54,293 bases of DNA, taken from contig JAYQWG010000011.1 of NCBI GenBank assembly GCA_038150225.1, positions 1-54,293 on the forward strand, read 5' to 3'. This document shows, one piece after another, positions 1-8,808 of the stretch. The stretch is from Lucifugimonas sp038150225. Its GTDB lineage: Bacteria; Chloroflexota; Dehalococcoidia; Lucifugimonadales; Lucifugimonadaceae. The translations under genes were made by a program, and so were the position numbers. The notes beneath the pieces are model-generated. The model saw only the letters and a list, made by a program, of their open reading frames with translations. It did no database searches and was not told the origin of the DNA. The first letter of the stretch is position 1, and every line of letters starts with the position of its first letter.

Positions 1-870
1 GGGCTGTAGTATACGAATTCCCGCTACAACATCCTCTCCCTGGGCTGACTGTAGAAATTCTCCATACAGACCGACCGCTCCCGTAGCCGGGTTGCGGGTG
101 AAACAAACTCCAGTTCCCAAGTTTTCACCAAGGTTTCCGAACACCATCGTTTGAACGTTCACTGCGGTTCCGAGGGTGTTAGGTATGCCCTCCATTTCGC
201 GGTACGTTTGTGCACGTTTTCCGTACCAGGACTCGAAAACGGCCATGACACATTTTTTCAACTGCTCGCGCGGATCCTGTGGGAAAGGTTTTCCCGCACC
301 CTCAAGGAACACCTTCTTGAAAGTAGAAGCTAACTGCTCCATGTCCTTATCGCTGATTTCGAGCGGAATAGCGGCTTTACCATTCTTCAAAGCCATCTCA
401 AGCGCATCCGAAAAAGATTCCTTGTCGATCCTTTCGACGACTTCGCCATACATTTGAATCAGTCGTCGATACAGGTCGTAAGCGAAGTGTCGGTTCGATG
501 TCGATCTAGCGAGAGCCTCAACAGCTTCGTCGTTCAAACCGATGTTGAGAATGGTGTCCATCATCCCCAGCATGGATACCGGTGCGCCGGAGCGGACGGA
601 GAGCAGTAATGGTTCAGAGCCCTGACCAAACTGCTTCTCAGTTTGAATTTCTAAAGCAGCAAGTCTTTCGTCGAACGACGCCCAGAATTCTTCAGGAAGG
701 GATGCAGAGTTCTTGTAATAGGCAAGACATGCCTTGGTGGAGACGATGAAGCTAGGCGGTACTGGAATCCCGTTCTGCGTCATCTTCGCCAACCCAAAGC
801 CTTTACCACCCAGAACATCGGATCCGGCGGTACCGGTCTCCCGAAAATCGAAGATCAGGTTCTCACGCAT
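1..870 (-). CDS. ppdK: Pyruvate, phosphate dikinase, N-terminal part (3' end outside window)
   Basis: Pyruvate phosphate dikinase interconverts pyruvate, ATP and Pi with PEP, AMP and PPi. Only the first 290 codons lie in the window; the frame runs open off base 1. The start at 870 is an ATG preceded by a GGGAGGAG Shine-Dalgarno. Family motifs are in the right order: GGKGFGLAKM at about residue 21 (nucleotide-binding Lys), SVRSGAPVSM at 91-100 followed by LGMMDTILNIGL (typical of PPDK rather than PEP synthase), and TGVCFTRNPATG further on. These belong to the ATP-grasp nucleotide-binding half; the swivelling His domain and the PEP barrel lie outside. With pyruvate kinase nearby it suggests a reversible PEP-pyruvate node. 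Confidence 0.93.
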   Translation of the reverse strand, partial: MRENLIFDFRETGTAGSDVLGGKGFGLAKMTQNGIPVPPSFIVSTKACLAYYKNSASLPEEFWASFDERLAALEIQTEKQFGQGSEPLLLSVRSGAPVSMLGMMDTILNIGLNDEAVEALARSTSNRHFAYDLYRRLIQMYGEVVERIDKESFSDALEMALKNGKAAIPLEISDKDMEQLASTFKKVFLEGAGKPFPQDPREQLKKCVMAVFESWYGKRAQTYREMEGIPNTLGTAVNVQTMVFGNLGENLGTGVCFTRNPATGAVGLYGEFLQSAQGEDVVAGIRILQP

Positions 871-1081
871 TTCAACTGCTCCTCCCAGCCAGCCCAAGAA
901 ACAGATGTGAAGTTAGAAATCCAACTGTTCGTACCGGGCTAAGGGCCAGACGTGTCCCACCACCGATATCACTGTTACATGATCCCGAAAAAGGGATAGC
1001 CCTGACACGGTGAATCCGTAGTTATTTCGTGAGGCGCATCGAAATTTCCACGATACCGGCTGAAGTACCGCGACATTCGAG

Positions 1082-2071
1082 TTACACCTGCGCGTCTTCG
1101 CCTTGATCGGAGTGTGGCATCACGTCTGGCGGAATCACACCGAGTTTTCCTGAGTGGTAGTCGACAAACGCTTGCTGAAGCTCTTCCTGGGAGTTCATGA
1201 CGAACGGTCCGTACCACGCGATTTGCTCTCGTATTGGCTGTCCGCCTAACAACAGTATTTCCAACTCAGGGGTGTGTGAGTCCTGTTGTTCATCGGCCGA
1301 GATAACGATTGAATCTCCAGCGCCGAAGAGAACTGCCTGCCCTAGTGTCACAGCGTTTTTCTGCGGACCTACGGTGCCATTGCCAGCGAGAATATAGCCA
1401 ATAGCGTTGTAGTCGGGATTCCACGGCAGTTCCACCTGCGCACCGGGACTTACAGTCGCATGGACATATGTAATTGGCGAGTACGTAATTCCCGGACCTT
1501 CGTGACCGTCGAGTTCGCCTGCAATTACGCGTAGCAACGCCCCGCCGTCGTGGGAACTGATCAATGAAAGGTTCGATCGAGAAATGTCCTGGTATCTCGG
1601 CGGTGCCCACTTCTTGTCGCGCGGAAGATTCACCCACAGCTGAGTGCCATGAACCACGCCTCCTGTAAGAACAAGTTCTTCGGTGGGAGCTTCGATGTGA
1701 AGGATTCCCGCCCCGGCCGTCATCCACTGCGTGTCACCGTCGCTAATGAGTCCACCGCCGCCTTCTGAGTCTCGATGCTTCATCACACCATCAATCATGT
1801 ACGTAACGGTTTCGAATCCTCTGTGCGGATGCCAAGGAGTCCCCTTCGCTTCACCGGCGCGCCATTCCACTTCACCCATTTGGTCCATCATGATGAATGG
1901 ATCGGTGTACTGGTACGGAATTCGTGCGAAAGCACGTCGCACAGGAAATCCTTCGCCCTCAAACCCGCTTGGAGCCGTCGTGATATTCATTACTGGGCGA
2001 ATCTTTGCATCAGGTGCGGGACGCGAAACGCGAGGCAACGACAAAATATTTGCGACGGTTACTACAGGCAT
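1082..2071 (-). CDS. Pirin family protein (bicupin)
   Basis: Pirins are iron-binding two-cupin proteins; some bacterial members have quercetin 2,3-dioxygenase activity and others modulate metabolic enzymes. The 329-residue product has the N-cupin metal site: His81 and His83 in WHPHRGFETVTY, and His125 and Glu127 in TAGAGILHIE. The C-terminal cupin follows (VELPWNPDYNAIGYILAGNG). Length is slightly above the usual 230-320. The ATG at 2071 gives the N-terminus expected for this subgroup (PVVTVANILSLPRV), although the ribosome binding site is weak. The gene stands alone between the recombinase homologue and ppdK. Its in vivo substrate cannot be told from sequence. Confidence 0.9.
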   Translation of the reverse strand: MPVVTVANILSLPRVSRPAPDAKIRPVMNITTAPSGFEGEGFPVRRAFARIPYQYTDPFIMMDQMGEVEWRAGEAKGTPWHPHRGFETVTYMIDGVMKHRDSEGGGGLISDGDTQWMTAGAGILHIEAPTEELVLTGGVVHGTQLWVNLPRDKKWAPPRYQDISRSNLSLISSHDGGALLRVIAGELDGHEGPGITYSPITYVHATVSPGAQVELPWNPDYNAIGYILAGNGTVGPQKNAVTLGQAVLFGAGDSIVISADEQQDSHTPELEILLLGGQPIREQIAWYGPFVMNSQEELQQAFVDYHSGKLGVIPPDVMPHSDQGEDAQV

Positions 2072-2106
2072 CTTAGATTTCTTTGAAACTCAAAAAGCAA
2101 CGATCT

Positions 2107-2135
2107 AAATCTATCACTTACTTTTTGTTAGTCAA
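2107..2135 (-). promoter_or_regulatory. Candidate promoter of the pirin gene
   Basis: On the minus strand TTGACT (complement of 2130-2135) is followed after about 17 bases by the AT-rich AGATTT, some 35 bases upstream of the pirin ATG. The -35 is good and the -10 is poor, so this is tentative. Confidence 0.35.
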
Positions 2136-2197
2136 TTATTTATTGTAATGTTTACTTGGATGCAGCTACTCGAAGAACAGATACAAACTCGTGTGAT

Positions 2198-3619
2198 TTA
2201 CCGGGTGTAAGGAACTACTTCGACTGCGTCGCCAGCCAATTCGACTCGCTCAACGAGCGCACTTACCGCTGCTTTGGACTGAACAATGTCCCCAGATAAT
2301 GCCTGATTCACCAGCTCTTCAATCAACTCAGGATCAGGAGTTTCATCAACATCTTTTCCGCGTGTCGAAATTAGGTGCTGTAGCGGCTGCTCTAGATCTG
2401 TGAGTCTTCCATAGGCAGAGGCCACCATTCGGACTGCACGCGTAAAATCGCGTTCTGCTTCAGCGATTTCTTCGATGCGGCTCTCGCCGGTCTCGGGTTT
2501 CAGCTTGTTCTTAACTCGTTTGCCCCACCGCGCAATCTCCGATCGAACCGCATCTTCGAGCGCTTCAGCATGCCAGAATCCGTGTTTGAGTTGCTCTTCA
2601 GACCGTTCTGCTCGTGCGTTTCGAGACGGGCACTGGTAGTAGCGATACGACTTCGAATGAGCCGAACCATCTCCGCGTTTCCACGTACGTCGACGAGTCA
2701 GTCCGGTCAAACCTCGGCCGCAAACCTCGCAGCGAGCCAAACCTCCCACAAGGTACGGAGGCTCTGTAGCTCGTTTCCTTAGCGGTTTCCGCTTTCGCGT
2801 AACAGCCTCGGCTCTGTTAAATATTTCGCGCTCGACAAGCGGCTGGTGGCTACCGGCAATTCGTACTCCGTACCTGTTGTACGTCCCGAGATAAGTGCGG
2901 TTCTTAAGAATCCCGGAAATCGCCAAAGCCGACCATGGTCGGCCACTTCGAGTTCGTGACCCACGTTCATTCAGTGACCTAGCAATCGCCCGCATCCCGG
3001 GACCACCCAACGGCTCAGAATCTTCCGCGTGCCACGGCCCAGCGTAGGTCTCAAAGATCTCTCTGACAGTCGCTGCCTCTTCAGGCACAGGAGTCAACAG
3101 TCCGTCGGTTCCCGCCTCATAACCGAACGGGGTCCGGCCAAGGACTTCACCTCTTGAGGCTTTCGAAATAATTGCCTCGCGGATTCGTGCTTGTCGTTGC
3201 GCAGACTTACCCCCAACCCCAAGGAGTTCTTCACCACTCTGCAGAGCGTCTGGACGGTTTGAGTCGGTACAACGAACCTCGGTACCAAGTTTGTCGAGCA
3301 CGAGTAATCTCTCGACAAGAGTTTCCAGGTCTTCAGCCAGATGAGAGGCATCGGGAACGATTACCAATGCCAGTCGAGCGTTCGCTCCGGTGAACGAAGC
3401 TATCATTTGTTGGAAACGATCATGACGGGCGTCAAAATCGTTGGCCGGTTCATCATCCGCGGGTTCATACCAGTTGATTAACTGGTGACCGTTTCGGCGG
3501 CAATAGAGTTCTATTTCCGAGCGCGCTGGTAGTCGGTCTGGCTGTCCAGATGAATGACTAGAAGTGTCAGACGCGCTGTCGGAGACGACGGGTTCGCTAT
3601 GGAATCCGACCGCTCTCAA
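2198..3619 (-). CDS. Serine recombinase homologue with degenerate catalytic domain
   Basis: The 473-residue protein has the architecture of a large serine recombinase: an N-terminal resolvase-like domain (about 1-125), a 'recombinase' DNA-binding domain beginning at GRTPFGYEAG (about 161), a zinc-ribbon-like segment (CEVCGRGLTG, then YYQCPSRN), and a C-terminal coiled-coil tail. The catalytic signature is missing. Where active enzymes have YxRxS the protein reads AVGFHSEPV, and where they have DRLxR it reads PDASHLAED. The Arg before the FQQMI helix remains. It starts with TTG directly after the stop of the upstream zinc ribbon gene, so the two are probably co-transcribed. No attachment sites or cargo were seen. 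It may be a domesticated DNA-binding protein rather than an active integrase. Confidence 0.75.
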   Translation of the reverse strand: MRAVGFHSEPVVSDSASDTSSHSSGQPDRLPARSEIELYCRRNGHQLINWYEPADDEPANDFDARHDRFQQMIASFTGANARLALVIVPDASHLAEDLETLVERLLVLDKLGTEVRCTDSNRPDALQSGEELLGVGGKSAQRQARIREAIISKASRGEVLGRTPFGYEAGTDGLLTPVPEEAATVREIFETYAGPWHAEDSEPLGGPGMRAIARSLNERGSRTRSGRPWSALAISGILKNRTYLGTYNRYGVRIAGSHQPLVEREIFNRAEAVTRKRKPLRKRATEPPYLVGGLARCEVCGRGLTGLTRRRTWKRGDGSAHSKSYRYYQCPSRNARAERSEEQLKHGFWHAEALEDAVRSEIARWGKRVKNKLKPETGESRIEEIAEAERDFTRAVRMVASAYGRLTDLEQPLQHLISTRGKDVDETPDPELIEELVNQALSGDIVQSKAAVSALVERVELAGDAVEVVPYTR

Positions 3620-4321
3620 CTATTGCTCTGTGAGGAGTGCTCGACCGCAACTGCATGGAATCGGTCCATCAGCGGCGCGGAGTTTTGTCAGTTCACCAAC
3701 GGGAAGTCGGACTGAGCACCCCTGACACACACCACGTTCGACCAGAACGATGGCTATCCCACGGTTTGAGCGGAAAAGTCGTGTGTAACGAGACAGTTCG
3801 TCTTCAGGAATTTCCTTGGCGTCAACGTTTCGAGCGGCCAGCATGTCGTTGTACTCACGACCAACCTTGGCAAGCTCTCTTTGAAGCTCGACCTTGCGAG
3901 TCTTCCACTCGACTTCTTTCTGTTCGAGTTCTTGGGTGAGCTGTTCGAACTGCTGACGAGCGTGCTCTGCGGCAACCTCAGCAGGTGAAATCGATTCCTC
4001 AACCTGTGCCAGATTTCGGCGGGCAGAAGCGTGCTCAGTTTCGATAGCAGTCAATTCTCGAACGTTTGTGATAGATCCACCGTAGAGTTTGGTTTCAAGC
4101 TCAGCGACGTCTTCTTTGAGCTTCGCCAGTTCCGATTCGAGTCGAGCTGACTCAACTTTGGCTTCTAGTTCTCGAACGCGAGTTCTTTCGCAATTCTCTC
4201 TGAGTTCGGGAAGTCCACCTTCGGACTTCAATTGCTCCTCGACTTCCCTGTAGCTTCGCCGACGGAGAGCAAGTGCCTGGTCGGTTTCCTGAAGGGAAAG
4301 AAGAGATTTTGCGATTGTCAC
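3620..4321 (-). CDS. Coiled-coil C4 zinc ribbon protein (CdsZ/zf-RING_7-like)
   Basis: The 233-residue protein is a long alpha-helical coiled coil (about 1-180, rich in Glu, Arg, Leu and Ala) ending in a zinc ribbon, CQGC then CSCGRALL. The segment LYGGSITNVRELTAIE matches the conserved GG-x-TN-x-KEL turn of the family. The second metal pair is CxC, where relatives usually have CxxC. Family members are small coiled-coil proteins of uncertain role, linked in some bacteria to secretion or nucleic acid binding. GTG start at 4321. It is the first gene of a two-gene unit with the recombinase homologue and is divergent from pyruvate kinase. Confidence 0.85.
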   Translation of the reverse strand: MTIAKSLLSLQETDQALALRRRSYREVEEQLKSEGGLPELRENCERTRVRELEAKVESARLESELAKLKEDVAELETKLYGGSITNVRELTAIETEHASARRNLAQVEESISPAEVAAEHARQQFEQLTQELEQKEVEWKTRKVELQRELAKVGREYNDMLAARNVDAKEIPEDELSRYTRLFRSNRGIAIVLVERGVCQGCSVRLPVGELTKLRAADGPIPCSCGRALLTEQ

Positions 4322-4533
4322 TACGCGATCCTAAAAAACGTTTACGGGGGCTAAAACCTTGCCGAGCCTTCTCTGAATACTAGACCTATGGTTGACGGTG
4401 TCAAATATATCGGGACTTTTGTTCTCAAAATTGGTGAACTCCGTCACGTTCACACCACACACCGTTGTATCCTCAATTGTAGTCTTGAACATGGTCGTGC
4501 GAAGTTGCGACCTCGATCAAATTGGAGTGCTTC

Positions 4534-6021
4534 TTGACCGACACTGATAGTTCCTATTTTCTGCCAAGCTTTATCAAGTCCCGGGCGCGTACTCGTATCG
4601 TTTGCACCATCGGACCTGCGACAGGAACCCTCCCGAAGATAAAAAGGCTAATCAGATCGGGTATGTCGGTCGCTCGACTCAACCTGAGCCATGGCTCCAC
4701 CGCGGATCACGACGAGTACGTCAGGTTAGTCCGGCAAGCATCACTCGACCTCGGTGTTTCAACTGGAATTCTCGCCGACATCCCAGGCCCAAAATATCGC
4801 GTCGGCGAAATGGAAGAGCCTGAAATTGAGCTCCTAACAGGTCAGTCGTTCACTCTCCAGGTCGACGTTTGCGAAGGCAACCAGGAACGCGCAAATGTCT
4901 GGCCCGTGGGGCTGCACAGCGACATCAAAGTGGGATCCACCGTGTTGATCGACGAGGGGTCTGTACAACTGCGCGTTGAGTCGATCAAGGGAACCGATAT
5001 CACGTGCAAGGTAACCATGGGTGGTGTAATGAAGCCGAACAAGGCTGTCACCGCTCCGGGCAACACCACGACCGTCGACTATTTCACCCCGGAAACCGTT
5101 GACGCTCTCGACTGGATTAACAGATCGGATGTCGATTTTGTTGGTGTCTCATACGTCAGGGATGCCGAAGACCTCAAGCGTGTGCGAGAGCACCTCGGCG
5201 GCCCATCAAAAAGCCCTCAACTGGTCTCCAAGATTGAGATCCAGCAAGCCGTAGACAACCTCGCCTCAATATTGGAAGAGACTGAAGCAGTAATGGTTGC
5301 TCGTGGTGACCTTGGAGTCGAGCTGCCCTTCGAGCGCGTCCCTTCCGTACAAAAGCGAATCATTCGCATGGCAAACGAAGCCGGCAAACCAGTTATCACA
5401 GCCACGCAGATGCTGGAATCAATGATTGAAGCTCCCGCGCCGACCCGTGCAGAGGCAACTGATGTTTACAACGCCGTACGCGATGGGTCAGATGCCGTCA
5501 TGCTGTCGGGTGAAACTTCCGTAGGTAAATTTCCGTTCAACGCAGTCAACGCCATGACAAAAATCGCAAAAAGGGCTGAGGGCTATCTAGAGCACCCGAT
5601 GCTAGCGGCTCGGCGGCGGGATGCTGCCCGTAAGCAAGGTATTGCTACGGACGAAGCAATTGCGGATAGTGCAACGTCACTGGCATCAAGCTTAAACGCG
5701 AAGGCAATCGTCGCATTCACTGAATCGGGGAGCACTGCCGGACGACTCGCCGCCTATCGCCCAGAGAAGCGGGTGTATGCGCTTACTCCTCGATTCGACA
5801 CCGGTGCTCGCCTTGCCCTGCGCTGGGGTGTGACAGTAATTGCGGTAAGTAGTCTTCCGGAAATTCAAAACCTGTTTTTCACAGCTTCTGATGTTGCGCT
5901 TCAGACCGGTATTGCGAAGGAAGATGACGCGATCATTACGGTCGCTGGCTTGCCGATTGGAATCCCGGGGACGACGAACGTTGTCCGCGTGATTAACCTG
6001 CCAGAGCCACGTCAACACTAA
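4534..6021 (+). CDS. pyk: Pyruvate kinase
   Basis: Pyruvate kinase transfers phosphate from PEP to ADP, the last step of glycolysis. The protein has the standard beta/alpha barrel: TRIVCTIGPATG near the N-terminus, SVARLNLSHG, the catalytic-Lys strand LVSKIEIQQAVDNL, the metal site VMVARGDLGVELPFERV, and ITATQMLESM plus AVMLSGETSVGKFP. The C-terminal allosteric domain is present, for about 495 residues in all, normal for the family. The frame is open from a TTG at 4522, but TTG at 4534 has GGAG six bases upstream and is preferred. It converges on the DUF4129-like gene; the stops overlap in CTAA. Confidence 0.95.
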   Translation: MTDTDSSYFLPSFIKSRARTRIVCTIGPATGTLPKIKRLIRSGMSVARLNLSHGSTADHDEYVRLVRQASLDLGVSTGILADIPGPKYRVGEMEEPEIELLTGQSFTLQVDVCEGNQERANVWPVGLHSDIKVGSTVLIDEGSVQLRVESIKGTDITCKVTMGGVMKPNKAVTAPGNTTTVDYFTPETVDALDWINRSDVDFVGVSYVRDAEDLKRVREHLGGPSKSPQLVSKIEIQQAVDNLASILEETEAVMVARGDLGVELPFERVPSVQKRIIRMANEAGKPVITATQMLESMIEAPAPTRAEATDVYNAVRDGSDAVMLSGETSVGKFPFNAVNAMTKIAKRAEGYLEHPMLAARRRDAARKQGIATDEAIADSATSLASSLNAKAIVAFTESGSTAGRLAAYRPEKRVYALTPRFDTGARLALRWGVTVIAVSSLPEIQNLFFTASDVALQTGIAKEDDAIITVAGLPIGIPGTTNVVRVINLPEPRQH

Positions 6022-7439
6022 TTAGCGGTCATGCCTGATTCATCAGAGCTAGGTGCGGAAGCCGCCCTTTCCACCTGCTCTCTGAGCCGGTTGATCTCTT
6101 TGATATCAGTCGCGAGTGATCCGTAGCACGCGTCATTGAAAATCGAAGTCACTACGCCAACTGGAGCACCCGGTAAAAATACAGCTAACGCTTCGGTGCG
6201 TTCATTCGGAGTTGAATTTGGGTTGAACCTCATACCTCGTCTGATGGCGTGGGTGAGTGTGTCGAAATAAAGCAAGAATGCCTCGGTGATTCCCTGTTCT
6301 CCAGTGGGATGTCGCCACTGAGAGCGATCTTTTCCTCTCATCCACCTGGGTATTAGTCCACCTATCAGGTTCATGAGGTTGCCAGAATCATCCTGAACCT
6401 CTATCGATTCACGATCTGTGTTCTCAAGGTCTCCAATTCGGATCGAAAACCGCTTATACGCGTAGACCAAAACGATGAATAAAACAACGAGGAGAAGAAT
6501 CGATAGGGGCCAGCGGAGTGCGTCCACAGCGAAGTCTGAGAATATCTCCACCTGCTCTTGAGCTTCTTCGTCCAGGAACTGATTTCCAGCAGCGGGAGAG
6601 ATGCTTTCGCCGGCCTCCTCTGCCGGTTCCGATCTTTCCTTCAACCAGGTCAAGAACGCCCACAGCGCAGTCATTACCCACTCGATCGGGTAGCGCAGTA
6701 CCCAGAGCACTGCGTCAACGAGACCACCCCAGACATTCAGTATTCCCCGGATTCCTACATTTCCGTATCGGCCAGTCAACAGACCTGCGATCACACCGAT
6801 AACCATGATTAGCAGTACGCTGCCCGCGATTAGGATTGGCCAACTTGCGTTTCCGCTATCTTCAGTCTCATCAAGTCGAGCAGACGCCAAACCCACAAGC
6901 GATGCAATGAAGAAGGGAACCAAGACCGACGTTATACCCGTGTCGGCAGCAACGTTAAGGTCGGTAACCAACGCTGCTGCAAGGAAAAGAATCCCGATCT
7001 TGAATGATTTTCGTAGCCGCCATCGAACGTCCCCATCAGAAATGATCGACTGCGTCCTAAACCAGACAAGGATCACAGCTATCAATCCGATAATCATCTC
7101 GATCACTTGAGCGGCATCAAAAGTCCCACCGAACATGTCGACAGGCCACGCGATGTACATCCGGAAGTCGTCGTTTATCGCCGATAGCGACACGGTCATA
7201 TAAACGACGACGAGTGCTAATACTGCTTGAATCGCTGCAAGAGATACAGCGTCAGCACGCGACCCACCAAACACCCAACCGGAATACGTCCCTAACGCGA
7301 AAACTATCGCCAGCACCGGCCAGAAAACCGGCGAGCCTCCAAGCCCGCTGATTCCACAAACGATGGTCAAGACTGAGAACCAGATCACACTCTCAACGAC
7401 AACCAACGATCCATATGCGAGCCAGATTCGAGGGCTCAT
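6018..7439 (-). CDS. Multi-pass membrane protein of a MoxR-DUF58 cluster (DUF4129-like)
   Basis: The 473-residue protein has about eight hydrophobic segments in the first 240 residues, a short soluble stretch, one more membrane segment (WPLSILLLVVLFIVLVYAY) and a cytosolic C-terminal part of about 130 residues. That tail contains GITEAFLLYFDTLTHAIRRG and NERTEALAVFLPGAP, which resembles the C-terminal DUF4129 helix pair. Its ATG overlaps the stop of the DUF58 gene (ATGA), so it is translated with moxR and DUF58. Such clusters are thought to assemble or mature envelope complexes; the specific client is unknown. The family call rests on context plus the C-terminal pattern. Confidence 0.75.
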   Translation of the reverse strand: MSPRIWLAYGSLVVVESVIWFSVLTIVCGISGLGGSPVFWPVLAIVFALGTYSGWVFGGSRADAVSLAAIQAVLALVVVYMTVSLSAINDDFRMYIAWPVDMFGGTFDAAQVIEMIIGLIAVILVWFRTQSIISDGDVRWRLRKSFKIGILFLAAALVTDLNVAADTGITSVLVPFFIASLVGLASARLDETEDSGNASWPILIAGSVLLIMVIGVIAGLLTGRYGNVGIRGILNVWGGLVDAVLWVLRYPIEWVMTALWAFLTWLKERSEPAEEAGESISPAAGNQFLDEEAQEQVEIFSDFAVDALRWPLSILLLVVLFIVLVYAYKRFSIRIGDLENTDRESIEVQDDSGNLMNLIGGLIPRWMRGKDRSQWRHPTGEQGITEAFLLYFDTLTHAIRRGMRFNPNSTPNERTEALAVFLPGAPVGVVTSIFNDACYGSLATDIKEINRLREQVERAASAPSSDESGMTAN

Positions 7440-8803
7440 CGAGAAGCCCCTTTGAGTGGCATATCCTGCCAGTTTCCGCTCGGGTCACGTTGTACAGGCC
7501 GTCGGAAATCAGTCACCTCTGGGTCCGATTCAAGGAACATTCCACGGCCGTCCCTGACCTCGAACTGCGGGTAATCAGGTGGTTCCTCTCGTCCCACATG
7601 AACAACAATTACGGGATGCCCTGCCCTTGCGTGACCAGCGAGATAGTTCATCGTTCGAGGATGATGAATCCCTCCGATATGAATTAGCGCGGCTCCAGGT
7701 GGGATCATCCCGCGCCTGCTTCTCACCTGTTCGTCGAGCGTTCTCACCCCGATTGGTTGAACCATCGCCATAGATTCCAGGAGATTGGTCATTTGACCGG
7801 GGCCAGAGTTCGGGGGAATTACTGCGTGCGACGCGGTACTGATAGTGATCCCGTTGGTGACAAACCCGACCTTGAATCCCTGTTTCATTGCTGCTGAAGC
7901 AATGGAAGCCGATGCGGTCATCGTTGCCTCAAGAACATCCGACCGATAACCCTCCCACGGAACCGCAGTAGTGATTGCTTCGGCAAAAATCACCGCATGT
8001 TCTGAAATGCTCGAATCGAATTCGCGCACGAACAAATCTCCTCGGCGCGCCGTTGATTTCCAGTCGATGTGCTTAATGGGATCGCCCGGACGATACTCTC
8101 TCACGCCAGATGGTCTTGAAGGGTCCTGCCACATTCGGTCCCTTGATAACGAGTCACCAATTGGTCGCAGCGAAGGAAGTCGAAAATCTCGCAAGTGCTT
8201 GATTTGCGGGTAGACATATATCGACCACTGGGTACGCTCCAGACTGGCGTCGGACGGATACAGCCCAAACAGATCACCGCTCCTAACACCAGTTTTGCCG
8301 AGCTTATAAACCCCACGGTTTAGAGCTGTGAGCTTTCGGCGAATCCGGACTCGCTCGTAGGCACCCAACGAAGTCGATACATCGAGTGTTGCGCCACCGA
8401 GATAAGCCTGTTCGACCGCCTTGGCACCTTCAACAAGCAGCCCTCTCGGTACGAATTCTTTTATCTCGATCCACGGAATTGGCAATCGTTTCCGGTTCTC
8501 GATCTTGAACGTTACTTCGATGTCGTCGCCTTGGAATGCCCGTTCAGTGTCGACTGAACGATCGATCGTGACTTCCTCCAGTGACAAGGCCGCCCACAAT
8601 CTGGAAACCATTGCCACAACAAACGCCAGACCTCCGAGAGCCGCTACAAGGGGCTCACGAGACACTGCACCGACCACAACCACCGCAATCAGTACGATAG
8701 TGAACAGCTCACTTAATGGGTTCAGTGCGGTCGAGCGCGAACGGGTGATCACAGGACGCCTAATTCCTGCCTCAACCGTTCGCGACAACCAGGTCGTGTA
8801 CAT
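7436..8803 (-). CDS. DUF58 domain protein
   Basis: The protein starts with two membrane segments (about 27-65), followed by a beta-sandwich region and the DUF58 signature SGVREYRPGDPIKHIDWK, then ARRGDLFVREFD. The remaining part resembles a von Willebrand A fold. The ATG at 8803 lies 5 bases after the moxR stop and has an AGGT-type Shine-Dalgarno; the frame is open further upstream, but that would overlap moxR heavily. DUF58 proteins pair with MoxR AAA+ ATPases in nearly all bacteria and may act as chaperone or metal-insertion adaptors. Translation is coupled to the next gene through ATGA. Confidence 0.9.
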   Translation of the reverse strand: MYTTWLSRTVEAGIRRPVITRSRSTALNPLSELFTIVLIAVVVVGAVSREPLVAALGGLAFVVAMVSRLWAALSLEEVTIDRSVDTERAFQGDDIEVTFKIENRKRLPIPWIEIKEFVPRGLLVEGAKAVEQAYLGGATLDVSTSLGAYERVRIRRKLTALNRGVYKLGKTGVRSGDLFGLYPSDASLERTQWSIYVYPQIKHLRDFRLPSLRPIGDSLSRDRMWQDPSRPSGVREYRPGDPIKHIDWKSTARRGDLFVREFDSSISEHAVIFAEAITTAVPWEGYRSDVLEATMTASASIASAAMKQGFKVGFVTNGITISTASHAVIPPNSGPGQMTNLLESMAMVQPIGVRTLDEQVRSRRGMIPPGAALIHIGGIHHPRTMNYLAGHARAGHPVIVVHVGREEPPDYPQFEVRDGRGMFLESDPEVTDFRRPVQRDPSGNWQDMPLKGASR

Positions 8804-8808
8804 CGGAC

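Noticed and set aside
981..996. ATCCC-GAAAAA-GGGAT hairpin in the gap between pirin and ppdK
   Set aside because: Five base pairs and no T-run on the minus strand; the 211-base gap otherwise shows nothing I can support.
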